From contig NZ_JASBQE010000041.1 of NCBI RefSeq assembly GCF_029960785.1, forward strand, positions 1 to 64,000: a DNA stretch of 64,000 nt, given 5' to 3'. The translations under genes were made by a program, and so were the position numbers. The notes under the pieces were generated by a model. It did not search any database and had not been told where the DNA came from. It saw only the letters and a program-made list of their open reading frames with translations. The DNA is from Polyangium sp. 15x6 (GTDB lineage: Bacteria > Myxococcota_A > Polyangia > Polyangiales > Polyangiaceae). Positions 27,138 through 36,973 of this stretch are shown one piece after another (the stretch's first letter is position 1; each line of letters starts with the position of its first letter).

Positions 27138-29186
27138 TCAGGCAACCTCGGACGCGAGCGCGACGCCCCAGCGCGGCAGCGTCACGGTGAACGTCGAGCC
27201 CTCGCCGGGCTGGCTCTTCGCCTCGATCCTCCCGCCGTGCGCCTCCACGATCTGCCGCGCGATGAAGAGGCCGAGCCCGAGCCCTCCGTAGTGCTTGAGC
27301 GAGACGGCGCGCTCGAACCGCTCGAAGATCCGCGCGCACGCCTCGGGCGCGATCCCCATCCCGTGATCCGTGACGGAGATCCGCGCCGCGTCGCCGTCGT
27401 CCGCGATCGTGATCTCGATGGGCCGGCCGCTCCCGTACTTCACCGCGTTCTCGAGCAGATTCGAGAGGACCTGATCGAGGCGCGACGGATCCCAGCGGCC
27501 GACGAGCGACGTACACGAACGCAGCTCGATCTTGGTGCCCGTTTCGCTCGCCTCCGCGGCGAAGCGCTCGGTCACGTCGCGGGCGAGCGCGCAGAGGTCC
27601 ACGGTTTCAGGCTCGATCGCGAGCTGACCAGCCGTGATGCGTGTGACGTCGAGCAGGCTCTCCACGAGCCGCGTGAGCCGGAAGATCTGCCGCGAGCAGC
27701 GCTCGACGCGCCCCGTGAGTTGCTCGTTCAGGAGCCCGGCGCGCTTCAACGTTCGTTCGAGCGCTTCGAGCTGGAGCTGCAGCGGCGTGAGCGGGGTCCG
27801 AAGCTCGTGCGAGGCGATCATGAAGAACTCGTCGCGCGCGCGGATCGCCTCCTGCGCCTCGCGGTAGAGGCGGGCGTTGTCGAGCGCGATGCCGAACCTG
27901 CGCCCGAGCTCCTGGGCCACGGCGAGGTCCGCCGGCGTATACCGACCTCGCGGCGCGCGACGCACGAGCTCGACCACGCCGAGCCTGCGCCCGCGTAGCT
28001 CGATCGGGACGCAGATGTACGAGATCGGCCCGAGCGAGCGCAAAAGCTCGGGGCTCGCCCCGAGCACGCGCGCCATGCAAGGGAGGCTCTCGATCTCCTC
28101 GTGGAGGACCTTGCCGCCGCAGCGGAACGTGTAGTCGGCCCCCTCGCGGCGCCCGATCGCCCGCGCGAGCTCCTTCGTGAGCTCTTCGTGCCCGGTCCCG
28201 TTCGCGGCAGCGCAGACGACGAGGGACCCCTGCTCGTTCGCGAGGTCCACCAAGCAGAGATCGCCGAGCAGCGGGATCGCGCGCTCCGCCGCCTTCTGCA
28301 GCGTGCCTTCGGTCTCGAGCGAGCTCGTGAGCAGGAGCGTGGTCTCGTCGAGGAACGCCTGGATCTCCTCGGCGCGCTTCTGCTCGGTGAGGTCTCGCAT
28401 CACGGTGGCGAAGCCCCGCAGCTCGCCGTGCTCGTCGTGCACGGCCGAGAGCCTTAGCTCTGCGCGGAGCTCGGAGCCGTCCTTGCGCACGAGAAAGCCT
28501 TCGCCGAGGAAGTGACCGTCGCGCTTGGACGCGGCGAGCGCCTCCGCCGGCGCGCCCTGCTCGACGTCGCCCTTCGTGTAGAACGCCGACACGTGCGTGC
28601 CGAGGATCGTGCTCGGCTCGTAGCCCATGATCCGCGTCGCGCCGGCGTTCCAGCTCGCGACGCGCCCGTCGGGGTCGAGCATGAAGATCGCGTAGTCCTT
28701 CACGGACTCGACGAGCAGCCGGAAGCGCTTCTCGGCCTCCTCGGAGGCGCGCCGCCGCGCTTCCTCCTCGGCCAGCATCACCAGCCGCGCGTGGAGAAGC
28801 CGATCGGTCTCGTGCTTGTAGAGCGCGATCTCGATCGCGCCGCGCAGCTCGCGCTCGTTGAAGGGTTTGACCAGGTACCCGAAGGGGCTCGTCGTCTTCG
28901 CGCGGACGATCGTCTCCTCGTCGGCGTAGGCCGTGAGGTAGACGATCGGGATGTCGAGCTCCGCGCGGATTCGCTCGGCGGCCTGGATCCCGTCCATCGG
29001 CCCTTCGAGGCGGATGTCCATCAGGACGAGATCGGGTCTCCGCGCGAGCACTTTTTCGATCGCCTGCTCACCGGACGCAGCCGTGCCCGAGACCGCGTAT
29101 CCCAGGGATCGCAGCGTGTTTTCGAGGTCCGCGGCCACGATCCGCTGGTCCTCGACGATGAAGATCGTTCGCTTCGCGTCGCTCAT
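27138..29186 (-). CDS. receiver-PAS-GAF hybrid histidine kinase
   Basis: 682 aa. ATG 29186 overlaps the previous stop (ATGA). Order: REC (res 1-125, [18 protein letters not shown], phosphoacceptor in [10 protein letters not shown]), PAS (~155-275, [20 protein letters not shown]), GAF (~290-430), HisKA ([20 protein letters not shown], His ~455) and HATPase ([24 protein letters not shown]). No transmembrane segment, so it is cytoplasmic. The N-terminal receiver is likely to accept phosphate from the coupled kinase upstream. Its stop lies 4 bp from envC, convergent. Confidence 0.92.
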   Translation of the reverse strand: MSDAKRTIFIVEDQRIVAADLENTLRSLGYAVSGTAASGEQAIEKVLARRPDLVLMDIRLEGPMDGIQAAERIRAELDIPIVYLTAYADEETIVRAKTTSPFGYLVKPFNERELRGAIEIALYKHETDRLLHARLVMLAEEEARRRASEEAEKRFRLLVESVKDYAIFMLDPDGRVASWNAGATRIMGYEPSTILGTHVSAFYTKGDVEQGAPAEALAASKRDGHFLGEGFLVRKDGSELRAELRLSAVHDEHGELRGFATVMRDLTEQKRAEEIQAFLDETTLLLTSSLETEGTLQKAAERAIPLLGDLCLVDLANEQGSLVVCAAANGTGHEELTKELARAIGRREGADYTFRCGGKVLHEEIESLPCMARVLGASPELLRSLGPISYICVPIELRGRRLGVVELVRRAPRGRYTPADLAVAQELGRRFGIALDNARLYREAQEAIRARDEFFMIASHELRTPLTPLQLQLEALERTLKRAGLLNEQLTGRVERCSRQIFRLTRLVESLLDVTRITAGQLAIEPETVDLCALARDVTERFAAEASETGTKIELRSCTSLVGRWDPSRLDQVLSNLLENAVKYGSGRPIEITIADDGDAARISVTDHGMGIAPEACARIFERFERAVSLKHYGGLGLGLFIARQIVEAHGGRIEAKSQPGEGSTFTVTLPRWGVALASEVA

Positions 29187-30637
29187 GCTTGCGTCGGGGT
29201 CAGGGGGAAACGCACCACGAACTTCGTGCCGGCGCCTCGCTGGAGCTCGATCGTCCCGTGGATCTGCTCGGCCAGGATGCTCACGAGCTTGAGGCCCAGC
29301 GTGCCCGCGTCGCGGAAGTCGACGTCGGGCGGAAAGCCGATCCCATCGTCCTCGACCTCGAGGATCACCTCGTCGCCGCGTCGCTTCAGCCCAACCCGCA
29401 CCGTTCCATTCCGGCCGTCCGGGAACGCGTGCTTGACCGCGTTCGACACGAGCTCGTTCACCACGAGCCCGCACGTGATCGCCGCGTCGACGCCGAGCGG
29501 CACGCCCTCGGCGTCGAGGGCGAGCGCGACGTGATCGGGGCGTACGCCGTACGTGTAGAGCAAGGCCGTCGCGAGGCTCCGCAGGTACTCGGCGATCTCG
29601 ACGCGCGCGAGGTCCTTCGACTGGTAGAGCTTCTCGTGAAAGAGCGCGATCGATCGGACGCGCGTCTGGCTCTCCTGAAAGAGCTGGAGCGCATGCGGGT
29701 CCGTGATCTGCCCCATCTGCAGGTTGAGCATGCTGGAGACGATCTGGAGGTTGTTCTTGACCCGATGGTGGATCTCCTTGAGCAAGACCTCCTTCTCCTG
29801 GAGCGAGGCGCGGAGCTTCTTCTCGACCAGCTTGCGCTCGGTGATGTCGCGGATCGCGGCCGCGACGAGCAGGCCCTCCTCCGTTTCGATGGGGCTCAAG
29901 CTGATCTCGACGGGGAACTCGCTGCCGTGCTTGCGACAGCCGTAGAGCTCGAGGCCGGAGCCCATCGGACGCACGCGCGGATCGGAGAAGAAGCTCGCGC
30001 GGTGCTGGACGTGCCGTTCGTGGAAGCGCTCGGGGACGAGGACCTCGATGGGCTTGCCGAGGAGCTCGGCGCGCGGGAAGCCGAAGACGCGTTCGGTCTG
30101 CGAGTTGCAAAGGAGGATCTTGCCCGCAGCGTTGACGATGACGATCGCGTCGGGCGCGGCTTCGAGGAAGCTCCGGAACTTCGCCTGCACGCGGTTGCGT
30201 TCGGTGACGTCGCGGATCGCCGCGGTGACGAGTATCTGGTCGCGCGTGCGGATCGGCGAGAGGCTGATCTCGACGGGGAACTCGGTGCCATCCTTGCGGC
30301 GGCCGTGCAGCTCGAGGCCCGCGCCCATCGGCCGCGGACGCGGCTCTTCGGCGTACAGCGTGCGGTGCTGGACGTGCTCGGTCCGCAGGCGCTCGGGCAC
30401 GAGGATGTCGATCGGCTGTCCGACGAGCTCGTCGCGCTCGTAGCCGAACATGCGTACGAGCTGGGCGTTGACGAGCATGATCGAGCCTGCGGCATCGACG
30501 ATCACCATGGCGTCGGGCGCGGCCTCGAGGAGCTCGCGAAAGCCCTCCTGCGTGGCCGTCCTCGCCTCGTCTTCGGGCAATGCGCTGCCCTTCGCGCTCG
30601 GATGCACGAGTTGCACGGTTCCTGGTCTCCCCACCAT
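29183..30637 (-). CDS. PAS-PAS sensor histidine kinase (HisKA_2/HWE-like)
   Basis: 484 aa from ATG 30637; the Shine-Dalgarno is weak and a longer frame exists upstream. Two PAS domains are near duplicates of each other ([19 protein letters not shown] and [19 protein letters not shown], each with [10 protein letters not shown]). The kinase has [20 protein letters not shown], the HisKA_2-type phospho-His box, and [18 protein letters not shown] for ATP binding. Soluble and cytoplasmic. It is translationally coupled to the downstream REC-hybrid kinase, which suggests a phosphorelay. Confidence 0.9.
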   Translation of the reverse strand: MVGRPGTVQLVHPSAKGSALPEDEARTATQEGFRELLEAAPDAMVIVDAAGSIMLVNAQLVRMFGYERDELVGQPIDILVPERLRTEHVQHRTLYAEEPRPRPMGAGLELHGRRKDGTEFPVEISLSPIRTRDQILVTAAIRDVTERNRVQAKFRSFLEAAPDAIVIVNAAGKILLCNSQTERVFGFPRAELLGKPIEVLVPERFHERHVQHRASFFSDPRVRPMGSGLELYGCRKHGSEFPVEISLSPIETEEGLLVAAAIRDITERKLVEKKLRASLQEKEVLLKEIHHRVKNNLQIVSSMLNLQMGQITDPHALQLFQESQTRVRSIALFHEKLYQSKDLARVEIAEYLRSLATALLYTYGVRPDHVALALDAEGVPLGVDAAITCGLVVNELVSNAVKHAFPDGRNGTVRVGLKRRGDEVILEVEDDGIGFPPDVDFRDAGTLGLKLVSILAEQIHGTIELQRGAGTKFVVRFPLTPTQA

Positions 30638-30900
30638 GAACAGAAGGCCGTCGGGCTCGACCAGGGCACATCCTAAACGGGCGAATACCGCAGGATCTCC
30701 AGCCCGGCCGTCGCTGGTGTTTCGGCGCCGTACTACTTTGGATCCATAGCGTGACGAGCGCCAAACGCTACCGCGCAGCACGGCGGAGCCTGTCGGATTG
30801 CGGCTCTGATGCGCGGGGCGCGTGGTGGTGGGGCGTGGATGGTCCGCCCTGCACGCTCATGCCTGTCGTGGGCAGATGCGAGCTTGTCGGACCTGCTCGG

Positions 30901-31120
30901 AAGGGGTGAGGGGTGGGTGTTCGAGGAGGTTGGAGCAGTTCGGAAGGGGGAAGGGGTGGGTGGTACGAGCAGGTCGGAGCAGCTCGGAAGGGCGAGGGCG
31001 AGGCACGACGAGCAGGGTCGAGGAGCTCGGAGGTGGTGCGGGGCGGCCGTGGGAGAAGGACGAGGAAGCGGGGGAGAGGCTCGGGGTGGGTGTTCGAGCA
31101 GGGTCGAGGAGGTCGTCAGG
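30901..31120 (+). repeat. G-rich degenerate tandem repeats, ~43-bp period (array 1)
   Basis: Five units begin near 30901, 30944, 30988, 31031 and 31074, with lengths of 43-47 bp. A typical unit starts AAGGGG, contains GGGTGGGTG and GTTCGAG(C/G)AGG, and ends GGAGCAG(C/T)TCGG. Plus-strand G-runs make it G-quadruplex-prone. It ends ~120 bp before the ptuA ATG. Confidence 0.7.
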
Positions 31121-31197
31121 GGGATGATTCGGGGGGGAGGGCAGGGCGGATGAGGACGGCGCGCGACGGGGACAAGGGCGCCGCAAGCTTGACGCGC

Positions 31198-31205
31198 GGA
31201 GGTGA
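31198..31205 (+). promoter_or_regulatory. consensus Shine-Dalgarno GGAGGTGA ahead of ptuA
   Basis: The perfect anti-SD complement lies 35 nt before ATG 31241 but only 5 nt (from the GGAGG core) before an in-frame TTG at 31208. Either ptuA starts at TTG 31208, adding 11 residues, or a short leader is translated here. Confidence 0.45.
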
Positions 31206-31240
31206 TCTTGCTTGTCCTCTGGCAGCGAGCTCCGCCGATC

Positions 31241-32560
31241 ATGCGAATTACGCACCTGTCCCTCCGTGGCTACTACGGCTTTCGCGAGCTCGAACTGCCC
31301 TTCCCAGAACACGGACCGACGGTGCTCATCGGCAAGAACGGGGCGGGCAAGTCGACGGTGCTCGACGCGATCGCGATGTTCCTCGCGCACTTCGCCGCGC
31401 TCGCGACGAGCCCGCCGAAGCGGCACAAGCGTGGCATGAGCCTCGACCTGCCGATCGCCCTCGAAGAGGTGAACGACAACGAGGTGCACAGCCGGGACAC
31501 TGCGGCGCGCGTTCTCGCGCTCTTTCAGAGCGGCGATGAGCGGTACGTCGCTCGTGCGGTTTTCGGAAACCCACGACAGGACCTGGATCCGCTGCTTGCG
31601 AACACGCCTCTCGATGAGCTCGTTTACGAGGGCCTGCTGTCGCCTCTTCTCGACGATCGAAACGCCCCTGTCCCGGTCCTCGCCTACTACCGCCCCAATC
31701 GCGGCGTCGGCCTCGAACTCGGCAAGCAAGCGAAGGCGCCTCTGTATCCGCAGCTCGCGGCTTACAGACGCGCTTTCGACGTGCAGGTCGGCCCGTTCCA
31801 GGAGTTCGTCCGCTGGTTCCGCGTGATGGAGGACCAGGAGAACGAGGAGCGCTTGCGCTCGGACCCCAGGTTCCGGAACCCGCGTTTGTCGGCAGTGCGC
31901 TCGGCGATCGAGCGGTTCCTCTCCGCGCTCGGCCCCAGCGACTTCCACGACCTGCGGGTCGTCCGACGGGTCGACCTAAACACGGGCGACGAGCGCGCCG
32001 CTCAGATCGTCATCGGCAAGGACGATTCGAGTCTGCCGCTGGATCACCTCTCGGACGGGGAACGAGCCGTGCTGCTCCTCGTCGCCGATCTTGCGATGCG
32101 TTTCGTGGTGGCCAATCCAGGCGCAGCAGAGCCGCTTCATGGTGAGGGCGTCGTCCTCATCGACGAGCTGGAACTGCACCTGCATCCGGCATGGCAACGC
32201 AGGCTCTTGCCCAGCCTCGGCGAGGTCTTCCCAGGCTGTCAGTTCATCGCGACCACGCACTCGCCGCAGGTGTTGAGCACGCTCAAGCCAGAGTCCGTCG
32301 TCATCCTGGAGAGCTTCCGACGTGTCGAGGTGACGCCGCCAATCTACGGGCGAGATACGAACGCCATCCTGCGTGACGCGATGGGCACGTCCCCACGTCC
32401 ACAGCAGGCCGCGGAGAAGCTCGACGCAGTTGCACGTCTCATTGATGCAGAGAACTTCGCAGAGGCGAGGAAAGCCCTCGACGAGCTGTCTTCGTGGCTC
32501 GGAGAAGAGGATCCGGAGATCGTCCGGCTTCGCACGCTCACGCACTTCCTCGAGGGATGA
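31241..32560 (+). CDS. ptuA: PtuA-like AAA ATPase of a Septu-type defence system
   Basis: 439 aa from ATG 31241 (MRITHLSLRGYYGF, the usual family start); TTG 31208 has the better Shine-Dalgarno. ABC/OLD-like ATPase: Walker A GKNGAGKST (31-39), signature LSDGE (270-274), Walker B VLIDELELHLHP (D308 E309) and H-loop TTHSPQ (H340). The central region carries the helical insert typical of SMC-like defence ATPases. The HNH nuclease follows 3 nt after the stop, the gene order of Septu. In that family PtuA senses infection and controls PtuB. No reverse transcriptase is adjacent, so it is not a retron. Confidence 0.82.
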   Translation: MRITHLSLRGYYGFRELELPFPEHGPTVLIGKNGAGKSTVLDAIAMFLAHFAALATSPPKRHKRGMSLDLPIALEEVNDNEVHSRDTAARVLALFQSGDERYVARAVFGNPRQDLDPLLANTPLDELVYEGLLSPLLDDRNAPVPVLAYYRPNRGVGLELGKQAKAPLYPQLAAYRRAFDVQVGPFQEFVRWFRVMEDQENEERLRSDPRFRNPRLSAVRSAIERFLSALGPSDFHDLRVVRRVDLNTGDERAAQIVIGKDDSSLPLDHLSDGERAVLLLVADLAMRFVVANPGAAEPLHGEGVVLIDELELHLHPAWQRRLLPSLGEVFPGCQFIATTHSPQVLSTLKPESVVILESFRRVEVTPPIYGRDTNAILRDAMGTSPRPQQAAEKLDAVARLIDAENFAEARKALDELSSWLGEEDPEIVRLRTLTHFLEG

Positions 32561-32563
32561 GAC

Positions 32564-33226
32564 ATGCGGGTCATCCACAAGGGGAAACCGCCCACCACTC
32601 TCACGAAGCATCGCGCCGAGCCGGTGGGTGCCAGCTACGAAAACCTTCCGAAACAAGAGGTGAGGGACGCGCTTGCCAAGGAGCAAGGTTACCTCTGCGC
32701 CTACTGCATGGGCCGTATGAAGGCCGATGAGGCGCACATGAAGATCGATCACCGCACCGCGCAAAACCCGAACGTCGGTGAAGGCGCAACCACGGCGCTC
32801 GACTATCGGAACATGCTCGGCGTGTGCAAAGGAGGCGAAGGTCTCCCTCGCGACCAGCAGCACTGCGACACGTACAAGGGTAATCGCGCCCTGCGGATCG
32901 ACCCAACGGACACGCGCAGCGGGTGGGAGCGGACGATCTACTACGGCGCAAACGGCAGTATTGTCTCCACGAGGAAGGACTTCGACGAGGACCTGAACAA
33001 GGCCGTCCTGAATCTCAACGTCGATTCCCTGTTGGAAGCGCGCAAGGCAGCCGTGCAGAGCGTCGTGGAGCAGATGGCTCGCGAGAGCCCGGGAGCCTGG
33101 ACCGAGGCCGTGGTTCGTAAGGGCATCAAGCGCTTCGAGGCGCGCGACACGCAGGGGCGCTACGCCCCGTACTGCGAAGCCGTCTTGTTCTTCCTTCGCA
33201 AGCGCCTCGCTCGATTGGCGCGCTGA
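32564..33226 (+). CDS. ptuB: PtuB-like HNH endonuclease (TIGR02646 type)
   Basis: 220 aa; GAGGGA lies ~8 nt before ATG. The HNH core has CAYC (C45, C48), IDH (D62 H63), DYRN (N83), then C88 and C101 with CDTYKGNR, matching the retron/Septu HNH effectors. It should cut DNA (or tRNA, in some relatives) once released or activated by the ATPase partner. Codon use is more AT-tolerant than in adjacent housekeeping genes, consistent with accessory origin. The next gene starts 10 bp downstream. Confidence 0.83.
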   Translation: MRVIHKGKPPTTLTKHRAEPVGASYENLPKQEVRDALAKEQGYLCAYCMGRMKADEAHMKIDHRTAQNPNVGEGATTALDYRNMLGVCKGGEGLPRDQQHCDTYKGNRALRIDPTDTRSGWERTIYYGANGSIVSTRKDFDEDLNKAVLNLNVDSLLEARKAAVQSVVEQMARESPGAWTEAVVRKGIKRFEARDTQGRYAPYCEAVLFFLRKRLARLAR

Positions 33227-33236
33227 CGTACCCGTC

Positions 33237-34136
33237 ATGCCCGACCATCAACCTGCCTTCACCCGCCGCCGCGCCCTCCTCGGCCTCGCCGCGTTCTCGC
33301 TCGGCGCCTGTCGCAGCAAGCAGACGCCGCCGTCGCCGGTGGACGGACTTCGCTGGAAAGACCTCCCTTTCCCGTCGGAAGAGCAACGCGCTCTCGTGCT
33401 CGCCGCGCCCTCCACGCGACCTCTGCCCGTGCTCGTCGCGCTGCATGGTCGTGGGGAATCGGGGCGCGGGCTCGAGGTCGGCGCGTTTGCGTGGCGGGAT
33501 GATTATGGCCTCGATCGGACCGATCGAAGACTTCACGCGCCGCCGCTGACGGATGTCGACCTCGAAGGGTTCGTCCGGCCCGAGCGGCTCGCGCAGATGA
33601 ACGACTCGCTCGCGAAACACCCGTACGAGGGCCTCGTCGTCGCGTGCCCGTACACGCCCGTCGTCGCGGATCGATCCGAGAAAGGCGCCGTGCCCTTCGG
33701 CCGGTTCGTGACCGACGTGCTCCTGCCGCGCGTGCGCGCCGAAGCGAAGGCGTCCTCGGATCGCGCGGCGACGGGCATCGACGGCGTCAGCATGGGCGGA
33801 CGGCTCGCGCTCTTCGTCGGGTTCGCGCATCCGGAGATCTTCGGCGCGGTCGGCGCGCTCCAGCCGGCGTTGAAGCCCGAGGAGGCCCCGGTCTTCGCCA
33901 AGCTCGCTCGTGCGGCCTGGGACCGGCAGCCGTTCGCGCTGAGGCTCGTGTCGAGCGACGACGATCCGTTCCTGCCAGCCGTGCGGGCGCTCTCCGCGGC
34001 GCTCGCGGAGGTGAAGGTCCCGCACCAGCTCGTCGTGACACCGGGGCCGCACGATTACGCCTGGAACCGAGGGCCCGGCGGGGCCGAGATGCTCCTCTGG
34101 CACGAGCGTGTCCTGCGCGGCTTGTCCGCCCCTTGA
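33237..34136 (+). CDS. lipoprotein alpha/beta hydrolase (esterase-like)
   Basis: 299 aa. TRRRALLGLAAFSLGAC is a lipoprotein signal with a twin Arg, so Tat export is possible (Cys ~25). Hydrolase features: VLVALHGRGESG (oxyanion region), nucleophile elbow GVSMGG (Ser ~184), an acidic candidate in SSDDDPF (~240) and His in GPHDYAW (~273). It resembles the esterase-D/feruloyl-esterase group. It follows ptuB by 10 bp, but its high-GC style is that of the host chromosome, so the link to defence is probably accidental. Confidence 0.8.
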   Translation: MPDHQPAFTRRRALLGLAAFSLGACRSKQTPPSPVDGLRWKDLPFPSEEQRALVLAAPSTRPLPVLVALHGRGESGRGLEVGAFAWRDDYGLDRTDRRLHAPPLTDVDLEGFVRPERLAQMNDSLAKHPYEGLVVACPYTPVVADRSEKGAVPFGRFVTDVLLPRVRAEAKASSDRAATGIDGVSMGGRLALFVGFAHPEIFGAVGALQPALKPEEAPVFAKLARAAWDRQPFALRLVSSDDDPFLPAVRALSAALAEVKVPHQLVVTPGPHDYAWNRGPGGAEMLLWHERVLRGLSAP

Positions 34137-34171
34137 GCGCCGCCGCGCACAAAGCATGGTAAGGCGTCGGC

Positions 34172-36973
34172 GTGGTCGACCCTTCGGCGCGAGCAGCGAG
34201 AACGCCCGGCGGCACGGACACGCCGAGCAGCTACGAGAACACCCTCCGTCCGCTCGCGCTCGCCTTTGGCCGCAGGCGCGGCGACGCCCGGCGCTTCGGC
34301 GGCAAGGCCACGAGCCTCGGGCGCCTCGTACGTGAAGGCCTGCCCGTCCCGCGCGGCTGGGTCCTTCCGGCCGATCACTTCGACGCGCTCGCCGAGACCA
34401 CGCTCCCGCGCGGCCACGACCTGCCCACGCTGATCAAGCTCGCCGGTAGCCGCACGGGGATCGATCGTGCCGCGCGCGCTCGCGATCGCATCCAGCAGGC
34501 GCCGCTCGCCACGCCGCTCTCGGCCGCGCTCGAGGCGCTCTGGGCGGACGTCGGCGAAAGCGCGCCGTGGGGCCTCGCCGTGCGATCGAGCGCGACGTGC
34601 GAGGACGGCGAGGAGACGAGTTTTGCCGGGCTCGCGACCACGGTGCTCGGCGTGCGTGGGCCCGAGGGGCTCGCCGCGGCGATCAAGCAGGTGTGGGCGA
34701 GCGCGTTCTTGCCGCGCGCGATCGACTACCTCGCGCACCACGGCGTGCGTGACGTGGCCATGGCCGTGCTCGTGCAGGTGATGGCGCGCGCCGAGGCCGC
34801 GGGCGTCCTGTTCACCGCGCCGCCGCCGGGGCTCGCGGGCGAGCACTGGGGCGAGGACGAGCGGCTCGTCAACGTCACGTTCGGGCTCGGCGCGCCCGTC
34901 GTGGAGGGCGCGATGCCGACGGACTCGGTGCGCTTCGCGAAGGCGGGCGGCGTGGTCGCGACGATCGTCGCCGAGAAGCGGCGCGCGCTCGTCGTCGGCC
35001 CGCGTGGCATCGAGGAGGTCGCGATCCCCGAGGATCGCACGAGGATGCCCGCGCTCTCGCCCGAGGCGACCGGGCAGCTCGGCGAGCTCGCGAGCCGCCT
35101 CGAACAAGGCGGCACCGGGCCCTTCGACGTCGAGTTCGCCGTCGAGCGGACACCCGAGGGCAAGGATCAGGTGCTCCTCCTGCAGGTGCGTCCGATCGGC
35201 GGCGGAGGTTTTCCCGAGGGCGGCGATGCGCAGACGGTCTGGTCGCGCGCGAACGTCGGCGAGGCCTTGCCCGGCGCGGCGACGCCGCTCACGTGGTCGA
35301 TCGCGCGGAGCTTCAGCGAGAAGGGTTTCCGTGAAGCGTTCGCCGCGCTCGGTTGTCGTATTCCACGCGGCGCGCACCTCGTCACCAACGTGCACGGACG
35401 CTTCTACTTGAACCTCACCGCGTTCATGCAGATCGCCGCGCAGGTCCCGCTGCTCTCGCCGCGCGCGCTCCTGCAAGCGTCCGGCGGCGCGGGCGAGGCT
35501 GCGATCGCGCTCCTCGAACGACAAACCGAGGACGTCTCGAAGCGCGGCTTCCTCGCGCGCCTGCCGCTCGTGGCCCCGCGCGTGCTCGCGAGCCAGGCGC
35601 GGCTCGAACGTGACGTCGCGAGTTACGAGATCGAAGCCGAACGCGCGCGCCGCTCTCTCGCCGAGATGGACCTCGGCCTCCTGCCCGACGACGCGCTCGC
35701 CACCACGCTGCGCACGGCGAGCGCGCTGCTCGATCGCACGGGCACGTTGATGCTCTCGTGCGCCTCGGCCTCGCTCGCGAGCCACCTCGCGCTCGCGCGC
35801 CTGCTCGATCGTGTCGCCGCGCGTCGCTCCTCCGCGCGCGACGACGATGACGACGCGCTCGCCATGGACCCGCTCATGCCTCGGCCCCTCTCGAGCGGCG
35901 CGTCCCTCGCGCATGCCCTCGTCGGCGGCGTTCGCGAGCTCGAAAGCGCGGGCCCCGGCGTTGCCCTCGCCCGCATCGCCGTGCGCGCGCGCGAAGAACC
36001 CGAGGCCCGCGAACGCCTCCTCGCCGGAAAGGTTCGCACCCTGAACGATCTTCCCGACGGCCCCACGCGCCGCGAGCTCGAGTCGTTCCTCGACACCTTC
36101 GGCGATCGCGCCGTCCGCGAGGCCGAGCTCGAAACGCCGCGCTGGCGTGAAGATCCCTCCGCGGTCCTCGCCATGCTCGTCGCCGCCCTCCGCGCGCCCG
36201 ACAGCGACCCCGATCGCGCTCTCGCTCGTGCCCGCGCCCTCGCCGATCGCGAGATGGCCCAGCTCGAAACGCGCATCGGCCCGGCGGTGCTCTACGCCGT
36301 CCGCGCCCTCGTCACCCGCACGCAGCGCTTCACCCGCCTCCGCGAGCGCATGCGCATGTGGGTCACGCGTGTCCTCGGCATGCTCCGCACCATCGCGCTC
36401 GACGTCGATCGACGCCTCCGCCGCATCGATCCCACCCTCCCCACGGGCGCCGTCTTTTTCTGCACCTACGACGAGCTCATCCTCGCGCTCCGCAGTGGCC
36501 GCGCCGAGATCGGCCACGTCGCGCGCCTCCGCCGCGCCGAGCACCTGCGCGACGCCCAGCGCCCCGATCCTCCGCCCACGTTCATCGGTCGCCCGCCGCC
36601 CGTCCAGCTCCCGCCCGCGTTTGGCCGCCGCCTCGTCGGCCTGCCGGCGTCGAGCGGCGTCGTCGAGGGCCGCGCCCGTGTCCTCGCGCCCGGCACGAGC
36701 GGCCTCGACGCCGTCAGCGTCGGCGAAATCCTCATCACGCGCACGACGGACGTCGGCCTCTCGCCGCTCTTCCTCGTCGCCGCTGCGGTCGTCACCGAGC
36801 TCGGCGGCCCGCTCTCGCATGCGGCGATCGTCGCGCGCGAGTACGGCGTCCCGGCCGTCGTCAACGTCCCGGGCGCCACCGTCGCGATCCGCACCGGTGA
36901 TCGTGTCCGCGTCGACGGCGACCGCGGGACGATTGAAATCTTCGGCGACGATGTCAGGTCCAAGGACACGTGA
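34172..36973 (+). CDS. PEP-synthase / rifampicin phosphotransferase-like phosphotransferase
   Basis: 933 aa from GTG 34172. The N-terminal ATP-grasp PPDK_N domain has FGGKATSLGRLVREGLPVPRGW, AVRSSATCEDGEETSFAG and VLVQVMARAEAAGVLFT. A long helical linker (res ~370-790) leads to a C-terminal swivel domain with phospho-His motif GGPLSHAAIVAREYGVPAVV (His ~889). No PEP/pyruvate TIM-barrel is apparent, so the architecture fits rifampicin phosphotransferase-type enzymes, which transfer the beta-phosphate of ATP via His to a small molecule. Substrate unknown. Overlaps the next gene by 4 nt. Confidence 0.82.
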   Translation: MVDPSARAARTPGGTDTPSSYENTLRPLALAFGRRRGDARRFGGKATSLGRLVREGLPVPRGWVLPADHFDALAETTLPRGHDLPTLIKLAGSRTGIDRAARARDRIQQAPLATPLSAALEALWADVGESAPWGLAVRSSATCEDGEETSFAGLATTVLGVRGPEGLAAAIKQVWASAFLPRAIDYLAHHGVRDVAMAVLVQVMARAEAAGVLFTAPPPGLAGEHWGEDERLVNVTFGLGAPVVEGAMPTDSVRFAKAGGVVATIVAEKRRALVVGPRGIEEVAIPEDRTRMPALSPEATGQLGELASRLEQGGTGPFDVEFAVERTPEGKDQVLLLQVRPIGGGGFPEGGDAQTVWSRANVGEALPGAATPLTWSIARSFSEKGFREAFAALGCRIPRGAHLVTNVHGRFYLNLTAFMQIAAQVPLLSPRALLQASGGAGEAAIALLERQTEDVSKRGFLARLPLVAPRVLASQARLERDVASYEIEAERARRSLAEMDLGLLPDDALATTLRTASALLDRTGTLMLSCASASLASHLALARLLDRVAARRSSARDDDDDALAMDPLMPRPLSSGASLAHALVGGVRELESAGPGVALARIAVRAREEPEARERLLAGKVRTLNDLPDGPTRRELESFLDTFGDRAVREAELETPRWREDPSAVLAMLVAALRAPDSDPDRALARARALADREMAQLETRIGPAVLYAVRALVTRTQRFTRLRERMRMWVTRVLGMLRTIALDVDRRLRRIDPTLPTGAVFFCTYDELILALRSGRAEIGHVARLRRAEHLRDAQRPDPPPTFIGRPPPVQLPPAFGRRLVGLPASSGVVEGRARVLAPGTSGLDAVSVGEILITRTTDVGLSPLFLVAAAVVTELGGPLSHAAIVAREYGVPAVVNVPGATVAIRTGDRVRVDGDRGTIEIFGDDVRSKDT

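Larger units (their letters stand above)
30638..31240. other. intergenic region between the PAS kinase and the Septu module
   Basis: Divergent spacer of ~600 bp. The centre (30901-31120) is a G-rich degenerate tandem array. The rest shows no coding bias; its proline-rich complementary frame is a by-product of the G-runs. Confidence 0.6.

Noticed and set aside
30901-31120. CRISPR array
   Set aside because: Units are contiguous, degenerate tandem repeats without unique spacers, and no cas gene is near.
30733-31242. Pro-rich minus-strand frame over the G-rich array
   Set aside because: Its composition follows from the G-run repeats; no signal peptide, motif or Shine-Dalgarno.
30638-33226. Retron (RT + msr/msd) linked to the HNH protein
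   Set aside because: No reverse transcriptase motif (YxDD) or RT-length gene is present, so the pair was called Septu-type.
34172-36973. Call as genuine PEP synthase (ppsA)
   Set aside because: ATP-grasp and phospho-His domains are present but the PEP/pyruvate barrel is not apparent and domain order fits rifampicin phosphotransferase-like enzymes.
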